From: CALKAL01 sp051846895
GTDB lineage: Bacteria; Bacillota; Bacilli; Bacillales; Alkalibacillaceae
Direction: 5' to 3'
Length of the DNA stretch: 64,000 bases
Assembly: GCA_051846895.1 (NCBI GenBank)
Contig: JBPYCQ010000009.1
Coordinates: 62,001-126,000, forward strand
Shown here: one piece after another, positions 43,992 to 52,300 of the stretch
Layout: every line of letters begins with the position of its first letter
How positions within the stretch are numbered: the stretch's first letter is position 1
Program-made: the position numbers and the translations under genes
Notes under the pieces: model-generated
Told to the model about the DNA's origin: nothing
What the model saw: the letters and a program-made list of their open reading frames with translations, nothing else
Database searches by the model: none

Positions 43992-44282
43992 ATGAATAAA
44001 TATGAAGTTATGTACATCATCCGCCCTGACATTGAGGAGGAAGCTCGTAAAGAAGTGATCGAGCGTTTCAACAAAGTGTTAACGGATAATGGTGCAGAAG
44101 TTACTAATGTTGATGAAATGGGTCAACGTAGACTTGCATATGAAATTAACGATTATCGTGATGGTTATTACGTCGTAGTGAACTTTGATGGTGGCGTTGA
44201 AGCTGTTAACGAATTTGATCGTATTGCAAAGTTCTCAGATGATATTATTCGTCACATGATTATTCGTTTAGATGAAGAATAA
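43992..44282 (+). CDS. rpsF: 30S ribosomal protein S6
   Basis: A 96-residue S6 with the typical MNKYEVMYIIRPDIEEEA start and GQRRLAYEINDYRDGYYV core. It binds S18 in the 30S platform. It is preceded by an autoregulatory leader, and its 3' end supplies the ssb RBS. Confidence 0.97.
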   Translation: MNKYEVMYIIRPDIEEEARKEVIERFNKVLTDNGAEVTNVDEMGQRRLAYEINDYRDGYYVVVNFDGGVEAVNEFDRIAKFSDDIIRHMIIRLDEE

Positions 44283-44294
44283 GGAGTGTTTGAT

Positions 44295-44768
44295 GTGTTA
44301 AATCGTGTCGTATTAGTTGGAAGATTAACAAGAGATCCTGAATTGCGTTATACTCCAAATGGTGTAGCGGTAGCGAATTTTAATATCGCTGTGAATAGAC
44401 CTTTTTCAAATCAGCAAGGAGAAAGAGAAGCGGACTTCATTAACTGTGTTATTTGGAGAAGACCAGCTGAAAACCTTGCTAATTATATGAAAAAAGGTGG
44501 CTTAATAGGAGTGGATGGTCGCATACAGACACGAAGCTTTGAGGGGCAGGACGGTAAACGCGTATTTGTAACAGAAGTTGTTGCGGATACAGTTCAGTTC
44601 TTAGAATCAAAAGGTTCCAATCAAGGAAGACCAAATACATCATCTATGGGCACATCAAACGATCATAATCAAAATCAAAGTGGATATGAGCCTCCGAAAA
44701 GAGAGGACAATCCATTCGAAGATAGTGGTGAACCAGTCGACTTATCAGACGATGATTTACCATTCTAA
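44295..44768 (+). CDS. ssb: Single-stranded DNA-binding protein SsbA
   Basis: A 157-residue SSB with the OB fold (MLNRVVLVGRLTRDPELRYT, NCVIWRRPAENLANYM), a flexible tail and the acidic tip DLSDDDLPF that recruits replication and repair partners. The start is GTG 44295, eight bases after AAGGAG; GTG 44286 overlaps the RBS and is unlikely. It lies between rpsF and rpsR as in B. subtilis. Confidence 0.97.
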   Translation: MLNRVVLVGRLTRDPELRYTPNGVAVANFNIAVNRPFSNQQGEREADFINCVIWRRPAENLANYMKKGGLIGVDGRIQTRSFEGQDGKRVFVTEVVADTVQFLESKGSNQGRPNTSSMGTSNDHNQNQSGYEPPKREDNPFEDSGEPVDLSDDDLPF

Positions 44769-44790
44769 AACTTGTGAAGGAGGGTTTTAA

Positions 44791-45015
44791 ATGGCACGTC
44801 GTGGACGTAAACGTAAAAAAGTGTGTTATTTCAAATCGAATAACATTAAACATATCGATTACAAAGATTTAGATTTGCTTAAACGTTTCATTTCAGAACG
44901 TGGTAAAATTTTACCTCGTCGTGTAACTGGAACATCTGCAAAATACCAACGTAAATTAACGCTAGCAATTAAACGCGCAAGACAAATGGCTTTATTACCA
45001 TATGTTGGCGAATAA
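44791..45015 (+). CDS. rpsR: 30S ribosomal protein S18
   Basis: A 74-residue basic protein with KKVCYFKSNNIKHIDYKDLDLLKRF and the conserved TGTSAKYQRKLTLAIKRARQ segment. It pairs with S6. RBS GAAGGAGG. A terminator follows. Confidence 0.97.
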   Translation: MARRGRKRKKVCYFKSNNIKHIDYKDLDLLKRFISERGKILPRRVTGTSAKYQRKLTLAIKRARQMALLPYVGE

Positions 45016-45024
45016 AATAGACTT

Positions 45025-45060
45025 AAAGACACTAGAGGGTATTACCTTTAGTGTCTTTTT
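45025..45060 (+). terminator. Terminator after rpsR
   Basis: Stem aaagacactagagg / cctttagtgtcttt (one mismatch) with a 6-base loop and T tract. Confidence 0.85.
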
Positions 45061-45218
45061 TGGTAGTACTATATTTAACCTTCGTGAGAAAAAATTCACT
45101 ACCGTTTTTTAAAAAATGAAGTGATTTTTTTGGTATTATAGCTCTTAAATTATATAATGGTATAAAACCGTCATACAATATAATAATTGTTTGTATAACT
45201 ATAAATTGAGGTGTAACG

Positions 45219-46157
45219 ATGAACCAATCAAAAGCTATAACAGAAGGAGCCATATTTACAGGCGTATACGTAGCATTATTACTTATGACATTATTTGTTC
45301 CATTTATAAGTATTTTTTCTATATTCTTATTACCGATCCCATTTGTATTATATTCCTATCGATACGGGATAAAAAATTCCGGGGTCATGTTCATTGCAGC
45401 ATTATTAGTATCGATGATTGTCGCAACTATATTTTCTTTACCGACAACCGTTCTTATGGGGTTAGGTGGTATTGCAATCGGTTGGGCATTATATGAAGGA
45501 AAAGAAACATATGAAACTTGGGCACGTGGTGCATTAGGATTTTCCTTAGGATTAGGATTCGTCTACGCCATTACTCAGTTTGTTTTTGATGTTAATTGGA
45601 ATGAGCAGTTTAGTACAATGATTGATGAATCATTAGAAAGCACAGTAAACTTTTTTTCTCAATTTGGGCAAGGGCTAGATGATAAACAAGTCGAATTACT
45701 TAATGAACAATTTCATCACCTATTATATTTAATTCCAACTGGCATCGTCTTATTTGGAACACTACTAGCCTTCTTGGCGCTATGGATTAGTTATAAGTTA
45801 ATTAATCGCTTAGAAAATAAAAATTATAAATTTCCAAAGTTTCGTGAGTTTCAATTGCCGACATCACTTATTTGGTACTTCTTTGCTGGTATTATTTTAT
45901 CATGGATATTTACAGACCCGAATGAGACAATGTATTTAGTCGCTACTAATATTTATACGTTAACGGGGATGTTATTAGTATTACAAGGATTATCATTTGT
46001 ATTTTTCTATACACATTATAAAAATTGGTCTAAGGCGATTCCAATTGTTCTAATCGTGATATTCGTTTTATATCCACTTTTACTCCTTTATCCAATTAGA
46101 TTTTTAGGTATAATTGACTTAGGTTTTCAAATGAGAGATCGATTAACCAAATCATGA
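45219..46157 (+). CDS. yybS: YybS family membrane protein (DUF2232)
   Basis: A 312-residue protein with about seven or eight transmembrane segments (EGAIFTGVYVALLLMTLFVPF at the start; FPKFREFQLPTSLIWYFFAG mid-protein). DUF2232/YybS members are always found before gdpP in Bacillaceae; function unknown. RBS GAGGTG. Confidence 0.9.
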   Translation: MNQSKAITEGAIFTGVYVALLLMTLFVPFISIFSIFLLPIPFVLYSYRYGIKNSGVMFIAALLVSMIVATIFSLPTTVLMGLGGIAIGWALYEGKETYETWARGALGFSLGLGFVYAITQFVFDVNWNEQFSTMIDESLESTVNFFSQFGQGLDDKQVELLNEQFHHLLYLIPTGIVLFGTLLAFLALWISYKLINRLENKNYKFPKFREFQLPTSLIWYFFAGIILSWIFTDPNETMYLVATNIYTLTGMLLVLQGLSFVFFYTHYKNWSKAIPIVLIVIFVLYPLLLLYPIRFLGIIDLGFQMRDRLTKS

Positions 46158-46197
46158 TAGGTTTTTATCTATATCTATCATTAGGGGATGACTTTAA

Positions 46198-48171
46198 ATG
46201 CATGATATTAAAGGATTGATTGAAAATAAAAGTGTTTGGCTACTGTATGCTTTAGCGGTTGTATTAACGGCAATCGTCATTTATTATCAATTAATCATCG
46301 GTTCAGCACTAGCTATTATTTTAGTGTTTCTCATTTATAACACTTATAAAACAGAGAAACGAAATAGAATACGAACAGAAAATTATATTTCTACTTTATC
46401 CCATCGTGTTAAAAAGGTGGGGGATGAGGCATTATTAGAAATGCCTTATGGAATCATTTTGTTTAATGACGATTATAAAGTAGAATGGACGAATCCATAC
46501 ATAAGTGACTTGATTAACGAAGAACATTCTTTAATTGGCGAGGATTTATCAAGTTTATCAGAGTCTTTAGCTTTGGCTGTCAAAGAGGAAGACGAGGAAC
46601 AATGGATAGAATTACAAGATAAGAAATTCCATGTTACCATCCGTATGGAAGAGAGATTAGTTTATTTATTTGATCGAACAGAACAAGTTGAGTTAGAAGA
46701 GAAATATGAAGATGAAAAGACTGTTCTCGCAGTTATTTTTCTAGATAACTATGAAGAAGTAACCCAAGCGATGGACGATACGACGAGAAGTCACTTAAAT
46801 TCTGAAGTAACAGCAATGCTAAATAATTGGTCAAATAACTATGGTATTTACTTAAAACGCACATCTCAAGAACGGTTTCTCGCTGTGATGAATGAAGAAA
46901 TCCTAACTCAATTAGAAAAAACTAAATTCGAAATTCTTGATGATGTAAGAGAATTAATTTCTGATCAAAATGTACCATTAACTTTAAGTATTGGAATTGG
47001 AAGAGGTTTAATAGACTTACCTCAATTAGGTGAGGTAGCACAATCAAGCTTGGACTTAGCATTAGGACGCGGTGGAGACCAGGTCGTTATCAAAGATGAA
47101 AATGGAAAAGTAAAATTCTTTGGTGGTAAAACGAATCCAATGGAAAAAAGGACTCGCGTTCGTGCTCGTGTTATTTCCCATGCTTTAAGAGAGCTTGTTC
47201 GTGCAAGCGATAAAGTGTTAATAATGGGTCATAAAATGCCTGATATGGATTCAATCGGTTCATGTATTGGGATATTGAAATTAACACAACAAAATGGCAA
47301 AAAAGGGTATGTCGTTTATGATCCAGATGGCGTTAATACAGGTGTTGAAAAATTAATGATTGAAGTACAAGACGACGAATCACTTTCAGAATGGTTTATT
47401 ACCCCTGAACAGTCACAAGATATGGTCACTAAAGATACGTTAATTATAATTGTAGATACACATAAACCTTCTATGGTGATGGAGGAGCGTATACTAAACA
47501 AGACAAACCATGTCGTCGTCATTGATCACCATCGTCGTAGTGAAGATTTTGTTGATGATCCAATTTTAGTTTATATGGAGCCATACGCATCTTCTACAGC
47601 AGAGCTAGTAACCGAATTACTGGAGTATCAAGACGGTCCAGTTCCACTAAGTGTACTTGAAGCAACAGCCTTGCTAGCAGGGATTACAGTTGATACGAAA
47701 TCATTTACGTTACGTACAGGTTCAAGAACATTTGATGCTGCAAGTTACTTACGGTCGAAAGGGGCCGATACGGTACTTGTTCAAAAACTATTAAAAGAAG
47801 ACTTAGAAGAGTATATTAAAAGAAGTGATTTAGTTAAAAGTGCAACGATATATAGAGAAGGTATTGCAATAGCAACTGGAAAAGAGAATACGACTTATCA
47901 TGCAATTATCATTGCTCAGGCCGCTGACACACTGCTTACAATGAGTGATGTAAAAGCCTCATTCGTTGTAGCAGTAAGAAAAGATGGGAAAGTCGGAATT
48001 AGCGCCCGCTCATTAGGTGAAGTTAACGTTCAAATCATTATGGAACGTCTAAATGGCGGCGGTCACTTAACAAATGCCGCGACTCAATTAGAAGATACAA
48101 CGACAGAGCAAGTGGTTGAACAATTAAGAGACATTATCGAGGAATATTTAGAAGGAGGAGATGAATCATGA
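46198..48171 (+). CDS. gdpP: Cyclic-di-AMP phosphodiesterase GdpP
   Basis: A 657-residue membrane enzyme: two N-terminal transmembrane helices, a PAS domain (about 75-150), a degenerate GGDEF domain (SIGIGRG region) and C-terminal DHH/DHHA1 (GHKMPDMDSIGS, IVDTHKPS, IDHHRR, NGGGHLTNAAT). It hydrolyses cyclic di-AMP and so tunes potassium, osmotic and cell-wall homeostasis. The stop overlaps the rplI start (ATGA), so they are co-translated. Confidence 0.96.
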   Translation: MHDIKGLIENKSVWLLYALAVVLTAIVIYYQLIIGSALAIILVFLIYNTYKTEKRNRIRTENYISTLSHRVKKVGDEALLEMPYGIILFNDDYKVEWTNPYISDLINEEHSLIGEDLSSLSESLALAVKEEDEEQWIELQDKKFHVTIRMEERLVYLFDRTEQVELEEKYEDEKTVLAVIFLDNYEEVTQAMDDTTRSHLNSEVTAMLNNWSNNYGIYLKRTSQERFLAVMNEEILTQLEKTKFEILDDVRELISDQNVPLTLSIGIGRGLIDLPQLGEVAQSSLDLALGRGGDQVVIKDENGKVKFFGGKTNPMEKRTRVRARVISHALRELVRASDKVLIMGHKMPDMDSIGSCIGILKLTQQNGKKGYVVYDPDGVNTGVEKLMIEVQDDESLSEWFITPEQSQDMVTKDTLIIIVDTHKPSMVMEERILNKTNHVVVIDHHRRSEDFVDDPILVYMEPYASSTAELVTELLEYQDGPVPLSVLEATALLAGITVDTKSFTLRTGSRTFDAASYLRSKGADTVLVQKLLKEDLEEYIKRSDLVKSATIYREGIAIATGKENTTYHAIIIAQAADTLLTMSDVKASFVVAVRKDGKVGISARSLGEVNVQIIMERLNGGGHLTNAATQLEDTTTEQVVEQLRDIIEEYLEGGDES

Positions 48172-48617
48172 AAGTCATCTTTACAAAGGACGTAAAAGGT
48201 AAAGGTAAAAAAGGAGAAGTGAAAGACGTCTCTGAAGGATATGCTAGAAACTATTTACTAAAAAATAATTTAGCAGTTGAAGCGAATAAAGGGAATTTAA
48301 AACAATTAGAAGGTCAAAAGAAAAAACAAAAAGAAATCGAACAAGAAGTGTTAGAAGAAGCAAAACAGTTAAAAGAAAAGCTAGAAAACTTAACAGTTGA
48401 ATTAAAAGCTAAATCTGGTGAATCAGGAAGACTTTTTGGTTCTATAACTAACAAACAAATTGCCGATGAGTTAAAGAAAAACTATAAAATTAAAATCGAC
48501 AAGAGAAAGATAGAATTAGATGAGCCGATACGTTCTTTAGGTGTAACTCAAGTGCCTGTCAAATTACATCCAGACGTATCAGCAACGTTAAAGGTGCACG
48601 TAAAAGAAGAAGCGTAG
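48168..48617 (+). CDS. rplI: 50S ribosomal protein L9
   Basis: A 149-residue L9 with N-domain MKVIFTKDVKGKGKKGEVK, AEGYARNYLL-type segment (EGYARNYLLKNN), a long central helix and a C-terminal rRNA-binding domain. It starts inside gdpP with a 4-bp overlap and an AAGGAGG RBS. Confidence 0.97.
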   Translation: MKVIFTKDVKGKGKKGEVKDVSEGYARNYLLKNNLAVEANKGNLKQLEGQKKKQKEIEQEVLEEAKQLKEKLENLTVELKAKSGESGRLFGSITNKQIADELKKNYKIKIDKRKIELDEPIRSLGVTQVPVKLHPDVSATLKVHVKEEA

Positions 48618-48646
48618 TCGTTTCATTTTAAAGAGGGGGAAACGAT

Positions 48647-50011
48647 GTGTCGGAAGTATTAACTCAAGATCGAATGCCACCACATAATATAGAAGCGGAA
48701 CAAGCAGTCTTAGGTGCGATATTTTTAGAACCAAGCGTCATTGTTCCTGCAAATGAAATTTTATTACCAGAAGATTTTTATCGTGTGAGCCATCAACGAA
48801 TTTTCGAAACGATGGTTAGACTTACAGATAAAGGTGAACCAATCGACTTAGTAACAGTAACAAATGAATTATCTGAACGCGATTTATTAGGTGAAATTGG
48901 TGGCGTTTCGTACTTAACAGATTTGGCTAATGCTGTTCCAACAGCAGCTAATATTGAATATTATGCTAGAATCGTCGAAGAAAAATCGACGCTTAGAAGA
49001 ATTATTCAAGCAGCAACAAATATCGTAACCCGGACTTTTGAAGAAAGTGATGAAGTCTCAGAAATATTAGATCATGCAGAAAAGACAATCCTAGAAGTGT
49101 CACAAAATAAATCTTCTGGAAAGTTCAAGAATATTAAAGATGTACTGATTGATGTCTATGATAATATTGAACAACTACATCATCATGATGCTGAAGTAAC
49201 AGGTGTACCAACAGGATTTAAAGATTTGGACCATATTACATCAGGCTTTCAGAAAAACGACCTCATCATAATAGCCGCTAGACCGTCAGTCGGTAAGACA
49301 GCGTTTGCCCTTAACATAGCACAAAACGTAGCCATCCACGCCAGTGAAAATGTCGCGATATTCAGTTTAGAGATGGGTGCAGAACAGCTCGTCATGCGTA
49401 TGCTCTGTGCTGAAGGAAACATAGACTCCCAACGACTTCGTACAGGAAAACTTATCGAAGAAGATTGGGGAAAACTGACGATGGCGATGGGAAGCTTATC
49501 AGATGCAGGTATTTTTATTGACGATACACCAGGAATAAAAGTAAGTGAGATTCGCTCAAAGTGTAGACGATTAAAACAAGAACACGGATTAGGAATGATT
49601 TTAATCGACTATTTACAGCTGATTCAAGGAAGCGGAAACAGTCGCGAAAACAGACAACAAGAGGTTTCAGAAATCTCAAGAGCACTAAAAGCACTAGCCC
49701 GTGAATTAGAAGTTCCTGTTATTGCCCTATCACAGCTATCACGTGGTGTTGAACAACGACAGGACAAGCGTCCAATGATGTCTGACATCCGTGAATCAGG
49801 AAGTATTGAGCAAGACGCTGATATTGTAGGATTTCTGTACCGTGATGATTACTACAACCAAGAATCAGAAAAAGAAAACATCATTGAAATTATTATCGCA
49901 AAGCAACGTAACGGCCCTGTAGGAACAGTCGAATTAGCATTTGTTAAAGAATATAATAAATTTGTGGATTTAGACCGTAGATACAGTGATGCCGATATCC
50001 CGTCCGCCTAA
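48647..50011 (+). CDS. dnaB: Replicative DNA helicase DnaB (B. subtilis DnaC)
   Basis: A 454-residue RecA-fold hexameric helicase: N-terminal primase-interacting domain, linker, Walker A ARPSVGKTAFALN, Walker B MILIDYLQLIQG and RPMMSDIRESGSIEQDAD. It unwinds DNA at the fork. The start is GTG 48647 after AGAGGGGG. Array 2 begins 21 bp after its stop and precedes its terminator. Confidence 0.97.
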   Translation: MSEVLTQDRMPPHNIEAEQAVLGAIFLEPSVIVPANEILLPEDFYRVSHQRIFETMVRLTDKGEPIDLVTVTNELSERDLLGEIGGVSYLTDLANAVPTAANIEYYARIVEEKSTLRRIIQAATNIVTRTFEESDEVSEILDHAEKTILEVSQNKSSGKFKNIKDVLIDVYDNIEQLHHHDAEVTGVPTGFKDLDHITSGFQKNDLIIIAARPSVGKTAFALNIAQNVAIHASENVAIFSLEMGAEQLVMRMLCAEGNIDSQRLRTGKLIEEDWGKLTMAMGSLSDAGIFIDDTPGIKVSEIRSKCRRLKQEHGLGMILIDYLQLIQGSGNSRENRQQEVSEISRALKALARELEVPVIALSQLSRGVEQRQDKRPMMSDIRESGSIEQDADIVGFLYRDDYYNQESEKENIIEIIIAKQRNGPVGTVELAFVKEYNKFVDLDRRYSDADIPSA

Positions 50012-50031
50012 TACAAAGAAGCGGCTGACGA

Positions 50032-50187
50032 TTGTTTAAACATCGTTTGTAATTGTTCAAAGAAGGGGTGCGATTGTTCAAAGTTGACGTGTAATTGTTC
50101 AAACTGGGCTTGTGATTGTTCAAAGTTGGAATATAATTGTTCAAACGTGCCTAACGATTGTTCAAAAATTGGTTATGTTTGTTAAAA
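50032..50187 (-). repeat. 21-bp-period array of tttgaacaa, inverted copy (array 2)
   Basis: On the plus strand, ttgttcaaa starts at 50053, 50074, 50095, 50116, 50137 and 50158, all 21 bp apart. Degenerate end copies (ttgtttaaa at 50032, ttgttaaaa at 50179) keep the same register. The 12-base spacers vary. The core is the exact reverse complement of array 1, 17 kb away. It lies in the dnaB 3'UTR, before the terminator. On the minus strand the FEQ frame is open across seven units with alternating Ser/Leu at position 4, but no start codon is evident. Confidence 0.9.
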
Positions 50188-50204
50188 GATAAAGGCATTA
50201 AGTT

Positions 50205-50240
50205 AAAAGCTTGAGGTAATTTAGGTTACCTCAAGCTTTT
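50205..50240. terminator. Bidirectional terminator after dnaB
   Basis: Perfect 15-bp inverted repeat aaaagcttgaggtaa / ttacctcaagctttt with a 6-base loop. It suits dnaB and the convergent NTF2-like gene. Confidence 0.88.
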
Positions 50241-50303
50241 GATTTATTTAATCTTATAAAATTTTCAATTGAAGCGTTGCTATTTTTTAGAATGTGTATT
50301 TAG

Positions 50304-50723
50304 TTATGTTAATTGTGTATCTTTCAAATTTTCCTTTAAAACCCCTGTCTCGATGTAACTTCTAATCAATTTCCAAACATCGTTCTCATTTCTTTTGAAC
50401 GTCTGAAAAAACAAACTAACATGGTCTAGTTTCTTTCCGTCAATTACTAGAGTAGCTGAGATAATTGCCAGCACTTCATCTTGTCTAAGAGGAATAATGG
50501 AAACCTCACGTAAATCCCATTTGTGATCTCCCTCTTTTATGAAATTAAATCCTTGTTCCCAACCAGTAATTGCTTCTTCGTAACCGAAATCAACTATCTC
50601 ACCATTTGATATTTCTCTTGCTTTATAATCTCTAGATATGATTTGTTTCATATCTATTAAAGATGACCTTTTCCAAATGTCTAAATAGGTATTGAAGAAT
50701 CTACGAAATGAATTATTTTTCAT
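50304..50723 (-). CDS. NTF2-like domain protein of unknown function
   Basis: A 139-residue protein whose pattern (FFNTYLDIWKRSSLIDMKQIISRDYKARE; HVSLFFQTFKRNENDVWKLIRSYIETG) suggests a nuclear transport factor 2-like cone fold, used by many small binding proteins and enzymes. No catalytic residues can be assigned. It has an AGGAG RBS. A frameshifted relative of the same fold class lies just upstream, and both sit in a patch absent from the B. subtilis dnaC-purA interval as I recall it. Confidence 0.7.
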   Translation of the reverse strand: MKNNSFRRFFNTYLDIWKRSSLIDMKQIISRDYKAREISNGEIVDFGYEEAITGWEQGFNFIKEGDHKWDLREVSIIPLRQDEVLAIISATLVIDGKKLDHVSLFFQTFKRNENDVWKLIRSYIETGVLKENLKDTQLT

Positions 50724-50786
50724 TAAAAATAATCTCCTGACTTATTTTATTTATCTATTGGTTAATAGTTAGTGACTATATAAAAA

Positions 50787-51157
50787 CTATTTAATTAATT
50801 CACTTAATTGTAATTCAGTTATCGTCCCTTGGTGAAAATAAAGTTGCCATCTACCTTCTATAAGTTTCCATATAGAACTCCGTAATGTATTACGATTTCT
50901 AGTAGTATCAGTAATAAGATAAGTCGCCAAAACAACATCGTGAGCTAATGGGTGTATTTCATAATTGTGTAGAGACATTTCAGATAAAACAACTCCACTT
51001 TCTAGACACTCTTTTTTATCAAACATTCTACCTGAACTACCTATTTCAAAAAATCATCAGCGAGTACTTTATCTAGTTTATCTCTACTTTTGCGAATTTC
51101 TAAATTAATGTGGCTTTCCTCTAGTTCTTTCAATTGAGCCTTTAAATTTGTGTTCAT
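50787..51157 (-). pseudogene. Frameshifted DUF4440/NTF2-like gene
   Basis: Read leftward from ATG 51157 (RBS AAAGGAG), the frame runs MNTNLKAQLKELEESHINLE ... LADDF and then meets an early stop after a run of six T (plus-strand A6 at 51048-51053). One extra T would restore DDFFEIGSSGR and join to the second open part (MFDKKECLESGVV ... WKLIEGRWQLYFHQGT), which reads as a DUF4440 protein of about 123 residues. A sequencing error in the homopolymer is the other explanation. Confidence 0.8.
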
Positions 51158-51203
51158 AACTTTCTCCTTTACTAGTTATTGATCATTTATAACACACTAT
51201 TAT

Positions 51204-51581
51204 TTAATTAGTATTTGTAACATCAATATATTTGTTAAAAGATCGAACAAATAATATGCCAGATAATGCTGTAAGTAATATTTGAACCTCTGCAATTTTA
51301 AATATGTCTAAATAAAATGGAGTTCCTAAACCAAACCATTTGACCCAATATACCCTAGGAATAAAGCTCACAATCACTAATAAAATTGCGGGAATGAGAA
51401 GCCAGTTAACACGGATATTTCCTTGAATAATATTTAATAAAGCTCTCCATTCAATCAACATACCAAAAAAAAATGCCCATAAACTCATTTTCAAGAGTGG
51501 AACTTGCGGTTTATCCATAGTGTCTGTTGATTTTTGCACTTCCCAATACGTATCAGTCATTAAATAAAGCAGTACTAACAT
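51204..51581 (-). CDS. Small hypothetical membrane protein
   Basis: A 125-residue protein from ATG 51581 with about four hydrophobic segments; not recognised. The frame stays open upstream to about 51629 and codes for a further basic-then-hydrophobic stretch (SKRLIINVFVVIA) that looks like the true N-terminus. An AGGAG sits nine bases before ATC 51623, so the real start may be an unusual ATC or a mutated ATG. It lies in the accessory patch between dnaB and purA. Confidence 0.6.
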   Translation of the reverse strand: MLVLLYLMTDTYWEVQKSTDTMDKPQVPLLKMSLWAFFFGMLIEWRALLNIIQGNIRVNWLLIPAILLVIVSFIPRVYWVKWFGLGTPFYLDIFKIAEVQILLTALSGILFVRSFNKYIDVTNTN

Positions 51582-51791
51582 AGCGATGACTACAAAGACA
51601 TTAATTATTAACCGTTTACTGATGAAGAATCACTCCTAAGAATTTAATAAAATAAATCCTCTATAGTTGAAACAGCGTCATCTAAATAGTAACACAATAT
51701 TCAGGCTATTTTATATACAGGATAAAACTGCCAAGCAAACGATTGTTTAGCTAAAACTTTAAACTTTTCGCAAAAAATATTCATTACTGAT

Positions 51792-51933
51792 TTATTTATC
51801 AGCCAAATTTGAATGATTATCAGCCAATTTCGAGAGCTTCTCGGCCAATTTTGCAGGATTATCAGCTAATTTCGGGAGTTTATCAGCCGATTTTAGGAAT
51901 TGTCAGCCAATTTATAAATTATCAGCCAAACAT
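51792..51933 (-). repeat. 21-bp-period array of TTGGCTGATAA type (array 3), possible decayed heptad-repeat gene
   Basis: Seven copies of atcagccaa or variants start at 51798, 51819, 51840, 51861, 51882, 51902 and 51921, with intervals of 21 (four times), 20 and 19. On the minus strand the frame from about 51902 to TAA 51794-51792 reads as heptads (LADNPAK, LAEKLSK, LADNHSN). Core changes are mostly synonymous or conservative: TTA for TTG, GCC for GCT, GAG for GAT. AGGAG (51944-51940) precedes ATG 51933, but the frame from it stops at once, consistent with indels in the last two units. Confidence 0.75.
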
Positions 51934-52300
51934 AGTTGACTCCTAACTTAATACTCCTTCTTTGCATCTACATAAACTCACGGCTTAACTTGTGAACTTT
52001 ATATCGTTATCTTTGGATATCGTATTATATGATATGACCTATTCAATAAGGGGAAATTAACCAGCACCCTCTTCAGTTGGTTCAGGTAACCCCTTATTTA
52101 GCACTTCGTCAGCGTATTATTAAAATAATTTGGAGAAAAATGAATATAACAGTGTAACTCACACCAAACACAAAATTATGGTAAAACACGGACTATTAAT
52201 ATAATTTGCGAAATAATGTTCGATATTTACCTTGTATAAATTAGTTTTCGTTGTTAAAATGTTGTTGGTAGATTAATTTCTTAATATTAGGAGGACACAT
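51934..52300 (+). promoter_or_regulatory. purA upstream region with a hairpin and possible PurBox
   Basis: No gene is seen here. A hairpin with 9-bp outer arms aataagggg (52045-52053) / ccccttatt (52090-52098) and inner aacca / tggtt pairing occupies the middle. Near purA, aataatgttcgatattt (about 52213-52229) resembles an inverted PurR PurBox with one mismatch. PurR control of purA is known in B. subtilis; here it is only suggested. Confidence 0.4.

Noticed and set aside
49944..50144. Leftward open frame of 66 codons across array 2 and the dnaB 3' end
   Set aside because: It has no RBS, runs antisense through conserved dnaB, and owes its LNN repeats to the 21-bp array.
32735..50187. Arrays 1 and 2 as CRISPR arrays
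   Set aside because: A 9-base constant part and 12-base spacer are far below CRISPR sizes, and no cas gene is present.
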